Positions 1 through 11,928 of a DNA stretch of 64,000 bases are shown in pieces. The DNA is from Yamagishiella unicocca (lineage: Eukaryota > Chlorophyta > Chlorophyceae > Chlamydomonadales > Volvocaceae), in NCBI GenBank assembly GCA_003116995.1, contig BDSL01000160.1:82232-146231 (forward strand), written 5' to 3'. Numbering within the stretch: the stretch's first letter is position 1; every line of letters begins with the position of its first letter. The position numbers and the translations under genes were made by a program. Under the pieces are notes generated by a model. The model saw nothing but the letters and a program-made list of their open reading frames with translations. It ran no database searches and was not told the DNA's origin.

Positions 1-33
1 CGGGTCTCCTCTCAACCCTCCGTGCCGTTGCAG

Positions 34-1939
34 GCCGTGCTGCGGGAATCACAGAGCTGGCCCGAGACCGCGGGCATCCGGACGTGGCTGTGCGCCGGGC
101 ACTCGATGGTGGGAGTGGGCAGGAGGCAAAGGGTGCCGTAAACCGACGAAGGCAGCAGCTGGGGGATCGGGAGCGGGCAGGATGATGATGGAGGCAGCAA
201 GGGGAGGGCGAGTGCGGCGTGTGAGAAGCTAGGGTGCTAGGACGACACGGATGGGAACCCCGGCGGATGTGATGACGGGGCGCACCGCCGCGCCATGGCG
301 AGCCGTGACGGTGACGCTTTGCCGACCTCTCACCCTGTTGGGCTGCCAGGGCGGACGGGCGGCTTGCCAGGTGGCGTACGACAGCTGGCAGCAGCGGCCG
401 CAGCAGCAGGGCCCGCACCCGCCGGCAGCCGCTGGGGGGGAGGACCACCAGCAGGGGAAGGAGGAGGGAGGGGAGGCGAAGGGGGAGGAAGGCGCGCAGG
501 CGCTGGTGTCTGGAACCGCAGGTTGTGGTGGTGGGAAGAAGGGGAGGAAGCAGCTGGGGGAGGAGCAGGGGAAAAAGACGAAGAAAAAGAAGCAAGGAGA
601 GGAGGAGGAGGAGGAGGCTCGACAGCCTGAGTTGTGGGTGCGAGTGGCGGGCTGTGTGCTGCTGTCGTACCCGCTCCATCCACCAAAGAAACCGGTAGGC
701 GGCATCGGGGGCGACCAGGTTACCCCCGGAAGGGAGGTTGTGGATTGGGTGCAGCAAGTGGCTGGAAGGGGAGGCACTGCACCGCGGGTGGGTCTGCGAT
801 GATCCGCGAGGTGCTCGGGTGGGTTCATTTTGACGCCCTCTCCTTCCCCTAAACGTTTCCCAATCAGTTTTACTCATTCAGTGCCGACCCACGGATTTCC
901 TCTCATATCCCCCCCCTGAGACACCTCTCGTTCCCATCCCCTACCCCGCCGCCCCCCTCCCCCCCTTGTACCACCCCAGGAGCAGCTGCGAGACGACCCG
1001 CTGTGCCAAGTGCGCTGCCCTGTGCTGTTTGTGCGGGGCACCCGGGACGAGTTCAGCCGCCGGGAGCTGTTCGAGGCGGTGCTCAGCCGCATGAGTAGCA
1101 GCAGATTGCAGGTATGTGAGCAGGGCAAGTTGCGGCAGAGCAGACGAGAGACGACAGGGTGCGGGTGACACGGGGCAAGAGGGAAGGGGAAAGGTGTTGT
1201 GGCGTGATTTGGGCCTGAACGACAGCACCCGGCTATAGAACGCTGGGGAGGAGTTGGAACACAAAACCTAAGCCTTTACGAGGCTTCTTTTGATTCCCAA
1301 CTTGACGGGGGGAACCCGCCCTAAGAATTTTCAGAAGGGATTGGATCGAGGGTGCTGATTCGTGGGCTTTCGGGATAAGGGTATGGAGCAGGTGTGTGCG
1401 GTTGCAGGAGGAAGGCGGGCGGGAGGGGCTAGCCTCCCGCCCGCCTTCTTCCTGCAACCGCACACACCTGCTCCATACCCTTATCCCGAAAGGAGAAGTG
1501 CAGACAGCCCCCCTCACGACTGCCTGGCTTCTACCTGTTTTTTGCCTTCTGTCTGTTGGCTTTGATACACGAGGACCCGCTGTCCCCGGCCGCAGCTGCA
1601 TTCCGTGGAGGGGGCTGACCACGGCCTAACGCTGCCGCGGCGGGGGGCTGCAAAGGGAGGCGGCGATGCGCCGGGGCCCGAGCAGCAGGAGCTGGCCCTG
1701 GCGGGGGGCTTCACTGCCGTGGAATCGTTTGCCAAGGTGCGCTGCCATGCAGGCAGCTTGGCTGCAGGGTGGTCCTTCAAGTCAGGCAGAGTTGCTTCGC
1801 TCGTGGCAAGAGCAACGTGCGCCAAGTCTAGAGCGCTGTGATTATAAAGCTACACCGCACTTAAATCTTGGCCATCTCTTGCTGCCGTTCGCAGGAGGTA
1901 TCGCTTGCAAGGGTTGCCTCCTCCCAGCCTCACGGCTAG
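34..1939 (+). CDS. KANSL3/TEX30-family alpha/beta hydrolase (5' partial)
   Basis: Exons 34-108, 350-694, 980-1111, 1596-1736 and probably 1895-1939 join in phase 0. The catalytic layout of the TEX30/KANSL3 hydrolase family is visible: a nucleophile elbow GHSM|GGR split by the first intron (Ser), a strand ending in CPVLFVRGTRDEF (Asp), and EGADHGL (His). LLSYPLHPPKKP between them is the family's signature loop. Exon 2 holds a Lys/Glu-rich low-complexity insert (about 500-620). The start lies upstream of the window: position 33 is a splice acceptor, not a start. The last exon is less certain; without splicing at 1737 the frame reads to a stop at 1841. In animals KANSL3 belongs to the NSL acetyltransferase complex, while TEX30 is an uncharacterised hydrolase; the intact triad favours the TEX30-like, catalytic form. 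The next gene starts only 195 bp downstream. Confidence 0.75.
1367..1492. repeat. long near-perfect inverted repeat in intron 4
   Basis: Left arm 1367-1426 and right arm about 1432-1492 are reverse complements over about 60 bp, with one substitution and a 2-base bulge near the centre (GGCTAGCC at the apex). It lies entirely inside the intron 1112-1595. Transcribed, it would fold into a long hairpin. It could be a fold-back element or a small-RNA precursor; there is no direct evidence for either. Confidence 0.9.
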
Positions 1940-2134
1940 ATTGCTAACGTACGGCGCGTACTCGTGGGCTGTTGTACGTGGCCTGGAGTACCTTCCAACA
2001 AGGGGAGTTGAGTTCGGACGATAGCTAAGCGTTTTGATCATATATTGCAAGACGGTGTACTTCGTAGAAAGGTTCCGACGTACCACCTTGAACTTGGTTC
2101 TTCATCTGCGTTTTAGACAACATTGGTGGAAGTT

Positions 2135-4844
2135 ATGCCTTCGTCCGAGGATGAGCATCCTTCGAAACGGCAGCGCTTCGGAGAAGGACCTCAAATTGTG
2201 GAGTCAATTGAAGAAGTTACCGACATACCTGAACTAAATCGCATCAAGCAAAGCGGGAGCCAGCTTGCATATCTCCAAGCACAGCTGGCTGCTTCTGAGG
2301 CACTGTACGCCGCTTACGAGGTATGCCCGCATTCTGTCATCGCGGCGGGAAGAACTTATCGCATCCTTACGCTTACCCCGTCCTATTTACGCATCTGAAC
2401 GGGGTAAGCAGTATTTATCAAAGCTAAATGTTGTACAGGCTGAGCTTCAAGCCCTCGCCAAGGATTTGGGCGATGTCAAGCGGTCGCACGTACAGAGCGG
2501 GCAATCGCTCTGGAAGGATGCTGGACTCGTTACGGAGGCATCGGTGGGTAGTGTGACGGGGGATTCGCAACGTCACGGGTGGTTGGGCTCTTGGTCTCCA
2601 CTTGGTCCTGCCTGCCTCTCCCTCTCGTCCGGCCCCCGGGCATGTATATAGAAGGGAAACGCCCGCGGAGCCAAGCACCCTAAACTCAATCCAGCACCTA
2701 CATCCCGCATCCATTGCGCAAACGCCTGCAGCGGAGGCATCGACAGCTTGCAGCTGCCGGCAACTGCGAAGACGACCTCGACACTTTCTCGGACATGGAA
2801 GAGGAGGTGTTGCTGCTTGAACCCGAAAGCCAGACGGAAGAGCAACAGCGGCGGCAGCGGCAAGGATTGACGCAGCCATGCAGCTCAGAACTGGGCGCAT
2901 CGGCGCCAGCGGCGGAAGCGGGAGCACAGGGGGAGGCGCGGAGTATGCTGGGGGGGAGCGGCGGTGCCGACGGCGCTGTGGGGCCTGCAGGCTCTGACCA
3001 CGCAGCCGCCGCTCAGGCTCCCGCTGCGAATGGTGGCGGCCGTGACGGCGGCAGCAGGGGGCCGGACGGCGCGGACGGGGATTGTACGACAGCAGAACGG
3101 GGCCGACTGGAGGCGTTGGAAGCCACGTGCAGTGCTGTGGCGCAGGAGGACATGGAGATGCAAGGTGGGTTTCGGTTTCGGAGGAGCAGGGGAGCTCTCT
3201 TGACATGAAGGGCTTGAAGGGCAGGCGTCCGTTCCGGATGTGGGGTTTCGGTGGTCGGAATGGAAAGGCCCTCCGCCTGTGGCGTGGTGAATCCGGGGCA
3301 GGGCAGTCACAGCAAGTGCAGCCGGGCGGCTCAGCTGGTTGCCGGAAAGGGCGTACGGCATGTGTCATCACGCCGAGCCGGTCTGCCTCCCAATGCCCCA
3401 ATCTAATCACCCGTCGCTTCCCTCTCCCCCCTACCGTATCCACCGTAGCCGATATAGCTTAGCCGCCAAAGGTCATATTACGACCTTCGGCTTTCGTATC
3501 CCCAACCCAGTTCTCCCGCATGCATCTCAAAACTTCTGCTTTAAACGATTTTTTTTCGGACATCCACGGGTTTCCCTCGAACCTACCGTATCCACCTGGT
3601 GTCTTGCCCACGACCACGCACCCACCCACACCCGCACCCACAATCCCAGGCGCTGTGGCCTGCCTGGTGGGTCGCACCGGCAAGTACTACCTGCGGGGCT
3701 TGGTGGTGACACTGGGTCGCGCCACGGAGTCCAAGGGTGATGTGGACCTGGATGTCACGCCGGAGGAGGCGCCGGCAGCGCGGGCGGAGGCGGAGGCGGC
3801 CGGAGGCGCGGGTGCTGCTGCCGCTGCTGCTGGAGGCGACACAGGCGGCGGCCAGGTGAGGGCGTCCTTCCAGGTTGTGGGGTGAAAAGAGATGGGTCGT
3901 TGTTGGTGGCGAAAGAGCAGTGGTGGTCTGATGCTGCGCTGCCACCCAGGCATGGTCGAAGGACGTTGGTGGACCTCCTGCCCTCTCTGCTCTGCTTTCC
4001 ACCGCGACCCCCTTGAGGTTTACCCCGAGCGACGGTCCTACCTGCGGGGCCTTATGCACCGTATCCCCCGGACCATGGGGTCACTTCCTTATCAGCTTGG
4101 TGTGGCCGCAACCCAACTGCAACCCAACCGCAACCCAACCGCAACCCTCGGCTGCGCTCTCAGGTGGCGGCCCCGGGAGCCCAGGCCCCGGCTGGTGGCG
4201 GGCACCGGGTGTGCCGGCGGCAGGCGATGGTCCGTCTCGGTCCTGACGGCCAGTTCCGGCTGGTTAACATGGGCCGTCAGCCGGTGCTGGTTAACGACAT
4301 GACGGTGAGGGTGGAGACAGGAGGGGGGAGATGCTCCGGTTGCCGATGTGTGGGGTTGTGATTGTTCTTGTTGTCGTTTTACGGGTTAATGTGAAGTTGG
4401 TGACAGGGTGGTGACAGGGTGGTGACAGGGTGGTGACAGGGTGGTGACAGGGTGGTGACAGGGTGGTGACAGCCAGTCTCGTACTGGGCGAGTGCACCCA
4501 GGGGTAAGGTGGGGCTGGGCGGCGCGGCGGGGAAGGCGGCGGGGCAGCGGCGGGGATGGGAGCAGGGGCTGCGAGCACCACTGGCGAAGTAAGGTGGTGG
4601 TGGTGGTGGTGCTCCATCAATTCCGGCCTCGCACCGCCTGCAGTAATCGCCCCATCGTACCTCCAACGCTGACCTGTCTGTCATTCCCCACCCGGTCCTG
4701 TACGACCCACAGGTGCTCCAGAACCACACCGTCACGCTGCCGCACCTCAGCCTCATCGAGGTGGCGAGCGTGCGGCTGCTGTTCATGGCCAACCTGGCAG
4801 CTGCGGCGCGGGTGGTACGGAGGTCGGCTGCACTGGTGCTCTAG
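2135..4844 (+). CDS. MCRS1-like FHA-domain protein
   Basis: Exons 2135-2320, 2439-2543, 2732-3164, 3650-3855, 4164-4304 and 4713-4844 give 400 residues with consistent phases. The N-terminus is basic (KRQRF), followed by a helical, possibly coiled-coil stretch (residues ~35-100) and an acidic/low-complexity region. The C-terminal ~130 residues are an FHA domain of the microspherule protein 1 type: YYLRGLVVTLGRATESKGDV, then CRRQAMVRL, FRLVNMGRQPVLVND and VASVRLLFMAN. FHA domains bind phosphothreonine; MCRS1 homologues sit in the NSL and INO80 chromatin complexes. An Ala/Gly insert splits the FHA domain after the second strand. The ATG at 2135 was chosen because it opens the first convincing exon; an upstream exon cannot be excluded. 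Intron 5 (4305-4712) holds a 12-bp tandem repeat (about 4394-4470). Confidence 0.75.
4392..4472. repeat. 12-bp tandem repeat in MCRS1-like intron 5
   Basis: About seven copies of GGTGGTGACAGG run without interruption inside the last intron. Confidence 0.9.
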
Positions 4845-5677
4845 GGCCGCTCCCCGCGGGGGATCTTCTCGCCCGTCCCCTTGGGGCGTATTGGGGGATG
4901 TGTTTGTGGGATGTGGCGGCAGTAGCGCCTGCGCCGCCGTCTGCAGGCGTCAAAGGGAGGCCCTGATGCAATTGCGTACGCTGCCCTGCGCTGCCCAGGG
5001 TCCTGGGTGGTTATTTGGGTGGTGATGGACCGGACGGGGGCCGGAGACTGTGGGGGCTGCGAGCCGAAGCAAGGCGGCAGCGGCGCTGTGGGTTGCTGGG
5101 ACGCAAGGATGAGGGAGGGGACTGCGCGGGGGACGGTTGTGGAGCAATCAACGGCGTGGTCAATCAACGGCCTGGTCTGTTGTGGCGTACCGGTAGTGCA
5201 GCGGCCTCGGTCGCGACTGGCGGCAGGCGCACGCAAGCGATGTGTGTTGTGTAGCGGATTATGGAGGGTTGCCCGAACGCACTTCAGCTATATCTGGCGC
5301 TGCAACGTGTAGCCGCACACCGGTGTCACGGCACCTATAAAATGCATCGAGGCTGGTGACATGTCGACGATGGCCACGTGTGTACGCGTCCCTATCGTAA
5401 GCGGAGTACGGTAAGCAGCGACGAACGCCGCCGCCAACAAGTCTGTAGTTACAGTACGGGTACGAAGCTGTACCCACCCCCGCGCCATAACTCCACAACT
5501 CAACTCGGCCCCAACCTGGCGCTGTGTCAAACGCGCATTCGTAGTTGTGTACGCGGCCCCGGCACCGCGTGCATCGTCGCGTCAGCAGTCGTAACGTAGC
5601 CCTCCGGGCAGACCTCCCCCACCGCCCTCCGCCAGCAGCCGCCAGCGCTCCCTTGCGGTCAGGCCGCAGTCCGGTCC
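4845..5677. other. convergent intergenic region, no gene seen
   Basis: This 0.8-kb stretch lies between the stop of the MCRS1-like gene and the stop of the minus-strand RPS20 copy, so it should hold both 3' UTRs. Open frames here are GC-driven and show no recognisable domain. The minus-strand TGTAA at 5453-5449 is a candidate poly(A) signal for the RPS20 copy. Confidence 0.6.
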
Positions 5678-6685
5678 TCACACGTCGGCGATGGTGACCT
5701 CCACCTCCACACCAGGCTCGATGCTAGAGCCGCCGCGCCAGCACAGGTCGGCAGCAGCAGCACAGGGGGGCGTTTCGGAGCAAGCACCGTGTGGCGACAT
5801 CCACCTCCGCGATGCCGATCCTCCCTCCCCCTAGCTAGATTCTACCCTCCGCTTCCTACGTCGTGTAACCGGGTATTATAACAGCACTCACACACAAGCG
5901 CAAATTCTCGAACCACGGCTTCACTCGCCTCCCCTCCCTACAGCAATGCGCCAGCGGTTTCCCTCACATGCTGTCAAGCCCAGGACCTCCCCCCCCCCCT
6001 GGTCTCACCCCCCCCCGTACTGACCGTTGCTGATTGCGACGCACCTGATGGAGGTGATTTGCTTGACCACGTCGGCGGGGGAGTGCAGGTCGATAAGGCG
6101 CTTGTGGATCCTGCAGGCCGCACACCAAGAGGCGGCCAGGGGCTCAGCTGGCGCCCGAATGCCTGGTCCCAGCTAGGGGTAGCTAGCAGGACCGCGTGAG
6201 GTCACGGGCGGTAGGGAAGGCCCCAAGGCCCGCCCGCGTGCCAGATCAGGACGATTGGAAGGCAGGAGCCCCCGTCCGGACGGGATGCGGGTGATCACCT
6301 CATCTCCAAGCGGTCGAAGGTGTTGGTACCCTGGCCGGAGGGCGCCTTGCGTGTGGTGATTTGGAGCACCCTTGTGGGCATGCGGACCGGGCCCTTCACC
6401 TTGAGCTGCTTCTCCTTGGCGCCCTTGATCAGGTCGGCGCAGACTGAGGAGGGACGGGGACAGGCAAGGCGGCACGTGGCAGCGGCAGCGACGGCGGCAG
6501 CAGATGATGAAAAACGCAGGCAGCGGAAGGAAGCCGGCCGAACGGATGCGCCGAGGGCCGGTGGCGGGCTCACCCTTCTCTAAGTTTTTCACATCCTTCG
6601 ACGTGAGGGTGATTCGAATGCGGTGGATCTGAGCGCCTGCGTCGCCTTCAACGCCCGACTTGGCGGCGCCATACTTGGTGTCCAT
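5678..6685 (-). CDS. RPS20: 40S ribosomal protein S20 (uS10), divergent tandem copy
   Basis: Exons on the minus strand: 6685-6574, 6443-6299, 6110-6045, 5723-5678, giving 122 residues with the same four-exon layout and phases as the neighbour at 7219-8139. Core uS10 motifs are present: [53 protein letters not shown] and [15 protein letters not shown]. It belongs to the head of the small ribosomal subunit. Compared with the neighbour it has [11 protein letters not shown] instead of [11 protein letters not shown] and DRLEMR instead of DRFELR, changes in normally conserved positions, plus a different N-terminus ([11 protein letters not shown]). All exons are open and all splice sites GT-AG, so it is not an obvious pseudogene. 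The ATG at 6685 is the first in frame. It may be a specialised or relaxed paralogue. Confidence 0.85.
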
Positions 6686-7180
6686 TTCCAGGCCGGATAA
6701 AGGCGCAGCACCGGCCGGCAAATGGATTGATGAGGCAAATGATAGAGACGTAGTTCACTGTTGCGGCGCTTTGTTGAGTGCGAGGTGCTGTGCCAGTGCT
6801 GACCGGTGTCGCAAGCGCCAAATCGAGAGGTGGAGGGCTGAAGGCTATTAGGATGTTAAACACCATACACTGACGAGGAGACTTAAGGCCAGTGTGCGAA
6901 CGCGTCCCGGACCGGCCGTAAATGTGAGTTGGTTTCGAAGCGACCCATGGTTCACGACCCGCAATTTGTGCAACCTGCTGTAAGTTATTTCGCTGTTGAA
7001 CTTGGAAGTGGCTGAAATGGCTCTCGAAACAATGCAGCATCTATGCCTGTTGATGTGTCCACCGACCGTTGATGCTCTGCCCTGCTATATTTGGTCCTGC
7101 TTTATGAAGCTTATGAAGCATGTGCCTCAGGCCGGCAGTGCGGCGAAGTCGCAAAGGGTCGCAAGGATTCCTAGAAGACG

Positions 7181-7185
7181 TTACA
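7181..7185 (-). terminator. candidate TGTAA poly(A) signal for RPS20
   Basis: TGTAA on the minus strand, 34 bp after the RPS20 stop. This is the common volvocine poly(A) signal; the 3' UTR it implies is short, so a later site could be used instead. Confidence 0.35.
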
Positions 7186-7218
7186 AAACGCTGCAGAGGT
7201 TCCACGTTGGCTGCACAT

Positions 7219-8139
7219 TTACATGTCAGCGATGGTGACCTCGACCTCTACGCCGGGCTCAATGCTGCAGAGACAGAAGCGGGGCAAAAACGAACGGAGC
7301 GAGTCAGGACACATTGGTTCTATCAAAGGTACGGTATGCAACATGTGGTACAGACAGCGCAGGCAATGGTGTGCCGACGTCCGCTCGGCAACCCATCCAC
7401 ATCCCGAGCACACGCGAAGGCAAGGATGCGTTTTTGCCAGGGAGGAGCACAAGCGTATGATAGACACATTACCATGGAGGTACAACTCGGGGGCCCCCGA
7501 CACGAGACATACATGGAGACATACATAGGGGATGGGGTTCCATCGCCCAGGTGTTAAAGCCTGACTGGAAGCCACCATCGCAGCTCACCTGATCGAGGTG
7601 ATCTGCTTCACCACATCGGCGGGGGAGTGCAGGTCGATAAGGCGCTTGTGGATCCTGCAGGCGGAAGGCACTGGTCATTATGCGGTCTGTGCGATGGCGG
7701 ATGTTGTAGTTGGTGCTGCCAGTCCCTAAAAGACACACCCGCGTTGGTGCATAGCTGTCATCCTGATTACATTTCTAAAACCCACCTCAGCTCGAAGCGG
7801 TCGAAGGTGTTGGTACCCTGACCGGAAGGCGCCTTGCGCGTGGTGATGCGCAGCACCTTGGTGGGCATGCGGACCGGGCCCTTCACCTTGAGCTGCTTCT
7901 CCTTAGCACCCTTGATCAGGTCAGCGCAGACTGCATGTACAGGCAGCCCGTAAATGCTTAGCAATTCAACAACGCAAGCCGAACCGGGCGGCGGCCGCCC
8001 TGCGGAATGGCGGACAAGCTGAAGGCTTACCCTTCTCCAGGTTCTTCACGTTCTTGGAAGTGAGGGTGATGCGAATGCGGTGCACCTGCGGCGCCTCCGC
8101 CTCCACGCCAGCCTTCTCAACACCGGGCTTGGATGCCAT
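7219..8139 (-). CDS. RPS20: 40S ribosomal protein S20 (uS10)
   Basis: Exons 8139-8031, 7930-7786, 7654-7589 and 7264-7219 join to 121 residues, the usual eukaryotic uS10 length. The sequence follows the family from end to end: [69 protein letters not shown] and [15 protein letters not shown]. The ATG at 8139 gives the typical short acidic N-terminus. Function: structural protein of the 40S head, made in the cytosol. It reads in the same direction as, and upstream of, the divergent copy at 5678-6685; the shared intron positions show the pair arose by tandem duplication. This copy keeps the consensus residues and is probably the main functional gene. Confidence 0.93.
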
Positions 8140-11100
8140 CTGCAAGCGCATGAAACATGGTGAGCAGTAAAAAGTGAGTCGGCTGCATACAACTGATTGA
8201 AAATGTATAGTATGCAGCTAAGCGATTTTGCGCTTTGCGCGGCGTAAAGTTTGGCGGCCGAAGCCTATTCTCAATTCTGACCTTAATGTTTTGCCGCGAG
8301 TCAGACGCCCCGAAATAAGAGACCTGTCACTGACGGCTGAAGGAGGAAGAACTTTGGCGAGCCGATGCCATTAAAGGTCGCGCGAACTTACACATTCGTA
8401 CGGTGGCCGTACGGAATGTACAGAGCTCTACTTACTGGTAGACGCGATAGTTCGGCTTACGCTTACACTTTACAGCCCCAACAGAAGCGAAAGGGTTGCT
8501 GATAATTACGGCTAACGGGTCTTGGCTCTCGACACGTATTGCCCCCTCGCCTGAATCCCCTGTTGGCTGCGTCCCCCTGCGATTAGCATGCTTCCTGATG
8601 GCGTCACCGCTCTCCAGGGCAGTGCCACTGGTGCCAAAAGGCGACGGAATACCAAAGGGACATTACATCAGAAGTGTGGATGCTTAGGAGCTCCGACGGA
8701 AGGACACCCACTTCCCGCACACGGGCATCGGCATTGCACGAGTGCATGAGTGCCAAACTCGCCATTCAAAGAAGGCTCCGACCCGGCACATTCAACAACG
8801 GTGTCTAGCTTTAAAGATGTTCGCACCAGTTCACGGTCACGACCGCACCTCATACCACGGTGTGTCCGCCTCCACAAAGACAAGGCATCGCAGAAGTTAC
8901 CTCTCACACCAAACGGTCAGTAGTCACGAACCTCAGTTCACACTCCGCGCACGTAAGGTAAACACGTATCAAGGTTTACTGGATCTGGGAGCTGTCTACT
9001 GGTGCCAATGCGGCATTAGTACGTCCAGCCCGCTGGTTGCAGCGCAGCCGATTGCAGTCCAGGGGTGGGCACGGACTGGGCTGGACCACCTGTCAAGCCG
9101 TGCCTCGGAGTGCCTCACAGGGACAAAGGGGCCAATTCAGACCAACCGCCGCAGTACAGGCCAACAGGAAAACAGCCTTGGGGTGGGGTAAGACCCGCGA
9201 AATGCGAACCCACCGCAATCAACCCTGTATGCAATGCATGCACCCGTCGAGGTTCAGGAACGATGTCATGAGCAAATGCAAAGCAATGTTAAGGGAACCT
9301 CCACGCGGCACGACGGCAAAGGACAACACTCTTTCGGGTTGAGGATGGCAACACTCATCGTCTGCCGTCGCCATCCCTGCGTCATAAGTCCAACACCAAC
9401 CGCATGACAATCCCACCTTCCCCCAGACAAACGAAAACGACGTGTTCAAATGTAACCAGCCCGAGTTCGATGCCTGTCTTGACATCACAACCCCACCGGC
9501 CCACTCGGCAGCTGTGCACCAGCAAACTGTGCGCGGCGGGTAACAAATCTGATAGATACCGCCTCGGGCGATTGCCACGCCCTCGCAATTTAATTGGATT
9601 AAGTCACTGACTCCAGGACGGCAAGCGTACGTCAGCCACGAAAACGGATTCAATGCAATTCTTTTTGCGCGCCGACGTCCCGCACCTGCTGTTCCGTGTC
9701 CCAACCTCAACCTCTGCAAATCACTGGCTACGGACCAACGAAAAATTGAGCACTGCCCCCCGGCCCGTCTGTCAGGAATAACACCACTATTAGCAGTTCC
9801 CCAAAGCTGGTCTTCATCCGAAGATACCCCCCAATTCCATATAGCTTCACCAGATCACCACAACCTGCACGCACACGTCAATGCAGAGACGTAAGACACA
9901 AGACGTAAGACACAAGACGTAAGACACCTGACAGCGAACATATCCCGCGCGCCTCGCCTCCATACTGGAGACAGATTCAGCGCTCCAAGGGGGCTGCCAA
10001 AAGAAGGGTATCAGTTCCGGGCCGCCTCGCGCCACGCCGACAACTCCGTGGTTTCTTCGTAACACAAACACGCACGGCCACGTCCTCACGCTCGACCCGG
10101 GGAGAAGCGCAAGGCATGATTCCAGGGCATACTGCCGTTCGGCCTCATTTCGCCAAACCCACCAGCCATGACGGACGAGGACGCCGAATGCAAAATGGAT
10201 ACATCAGATTCCTGTTCTGCTGTTCCTGACTGGGATGGATCATGTAGCGGCGGTGTTGCGGCGGTCATCCCGGGCGCAGAGGCTGGGTTGCCGTCCTCAG
10301 TGAGCTGTTATGTCTGCTGCAGACGCCGACTGACGCACAGCAGTCCCAGCTGCTCGCACGGGCTCATGACCAAAGACGAATCGTCCGTTCCTTGTCGAGC
10401 AGGTGGGTGCTGGAAGAGGTGCTCTACAAGGCGTGATGCAAGGGAGGAGGGCAGGGCGACCGGATCACTATGCCGGCAGACGAAGGGAAGGTGCGGGGTT
10501 TGGTCAAGGTGGCTGAGGAGCGATGCCGTTGGTAACAGCAAAGAAGCGGCGCCTGCAAGAGTCCGGTTGTGGATGCATGTGGTGGGGTGGCGGCGCTGAC
10601 AAGGGTGTGGATACGCCCTGAATGAAGGCGCACGAGCTATGTTCCCAACAGCACCACATTTAGCGGAGTTTTATACACCTCACATACCGCGCGTGCAGTA
10701 ACTAAACAGTTATTTGCCCTTGTGCCCGGGTGTGACCGGCAACTGGCCCGCTGCCCGCCAAGGCTAGGTGGCGCATCTATGCGGTTTTGATAAGCGTGGT
10801 ACTCGACCTCGTTTAAATTATTATTTTCTTTTCCTACAGCGCCTATGCCGCCTGCCAAGGTCTTGAAGCTTCGCGCTGGTTACGCAATCCCGAGGAGTCA
10901 TATGCTTACGATGTCTAGCTCTGGCGCGCTTTCCGATGGCACTGAAAGGCCGTGCGCAGACCACTGCATCGCGTTGCGCCCCTGGGTCCAAGGCCAGCAG
11001 CTGCTCTGCGTAATACTGCTTGACATCGAGGCCCCCGAGGTGCTGCCATCTAGAGACCTTAAGCTGGGTTGCTCCACAAGCCCTGGCAATGAGAAAAATT

Positions 11101-11928
11101 CGTCGTCTGCCTGTGGGGATGGAACGACAGGTTATGTCAAACGGTACCTGGGATACCCCGCGCCTTCCGAAGAACCCTTTCCCGCAGGTTCAACAATTAA
11201 TCACGCATCCTCATACTAGATTATGATCACCATTAGGTCCGCCCTTGACGAGGTTGTTCGTCAGAATTAAAGCGCTGCCCGTCTTACGCGCGTACCGACA
11301 TTGGAGTCATCCATATTACGCCAGCGCATACCTTCGCCATCTGGATAGACGAACAGCTCAGAGGGCTTGATTGACACCGGCAGGAGCAGGTTACGGTATG
11401 GACGCGCTTACTATGGCTGTAACACGGAAAGTTATGAGCGGCAGCTGCAAGCCTGCCCGGGAAGACGAAAACCAATTCATCTGTTCATGAAGAAACTGGT
11501 GAAGAAGTAGTCCCTACCGTATGGTATCCAGTCGACGGCATCCGTTATGACGAGCAAACGGACACAATCTGGACGAAACCACTCATCAGAGCTGTCATCC
11601 AAAACATCATGCAAAAAATGTTCCCACCTGCGTGAGCTATGATGGCGTTGTGGCTTGTAAATTGCAGTATGGACGCACGCTAAGTTTACACAATGTTGGA
11701 TACTCGGGTTACCAGAGCGGGTTACCATACATCTACCGGTATAGGAAAGTGCAGTAATAAAGTACTATGTTGTTCTCAACAAATATACCAGTTCCCCTGC
11801 GCCGTGTATGGCCTCGTTGCTGGTGTTCAATGCTCATGCAAGGTTACTACGACTGGCTCGTCGAACTCCATTAACATGCGCCATTGATATGTCACGTTAG
11901 TAAAAATACGCTAATCATACCCTAATTA
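8140..11928. other. 3.8-kb stretch without a supportable gene
   Basis: Visibly less GC-rich than its surroundings. It must contain the RPS20 promoter (left end) and probably that of the cyclophilin-like gene (right end). Open frames such as 10168-10599 (+) and 10845-11219 (+, opening MPPAKVLKL) have no family motif and no clear splice partners. A short tandem repeat (AGACGTAAGACAC, three copies) sits at about 9890-9927. I saw no RNA gene. Confidence 0.5.

Noticed and set aside
6686..6721. N-terminal extension MPAGAAPLSGLE on the RPS20 paralogue
   Set aside because: It begins at a TTG codon; uS10 proteins start close to the ATG at 6685.
10845..11219. 124-codon frame beginning MPPAKVLKL after a pyrimidine-rich CTACAG
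   Set aside because: No family resemblance, no partner exons with matching phase, and no conservation evidence available.
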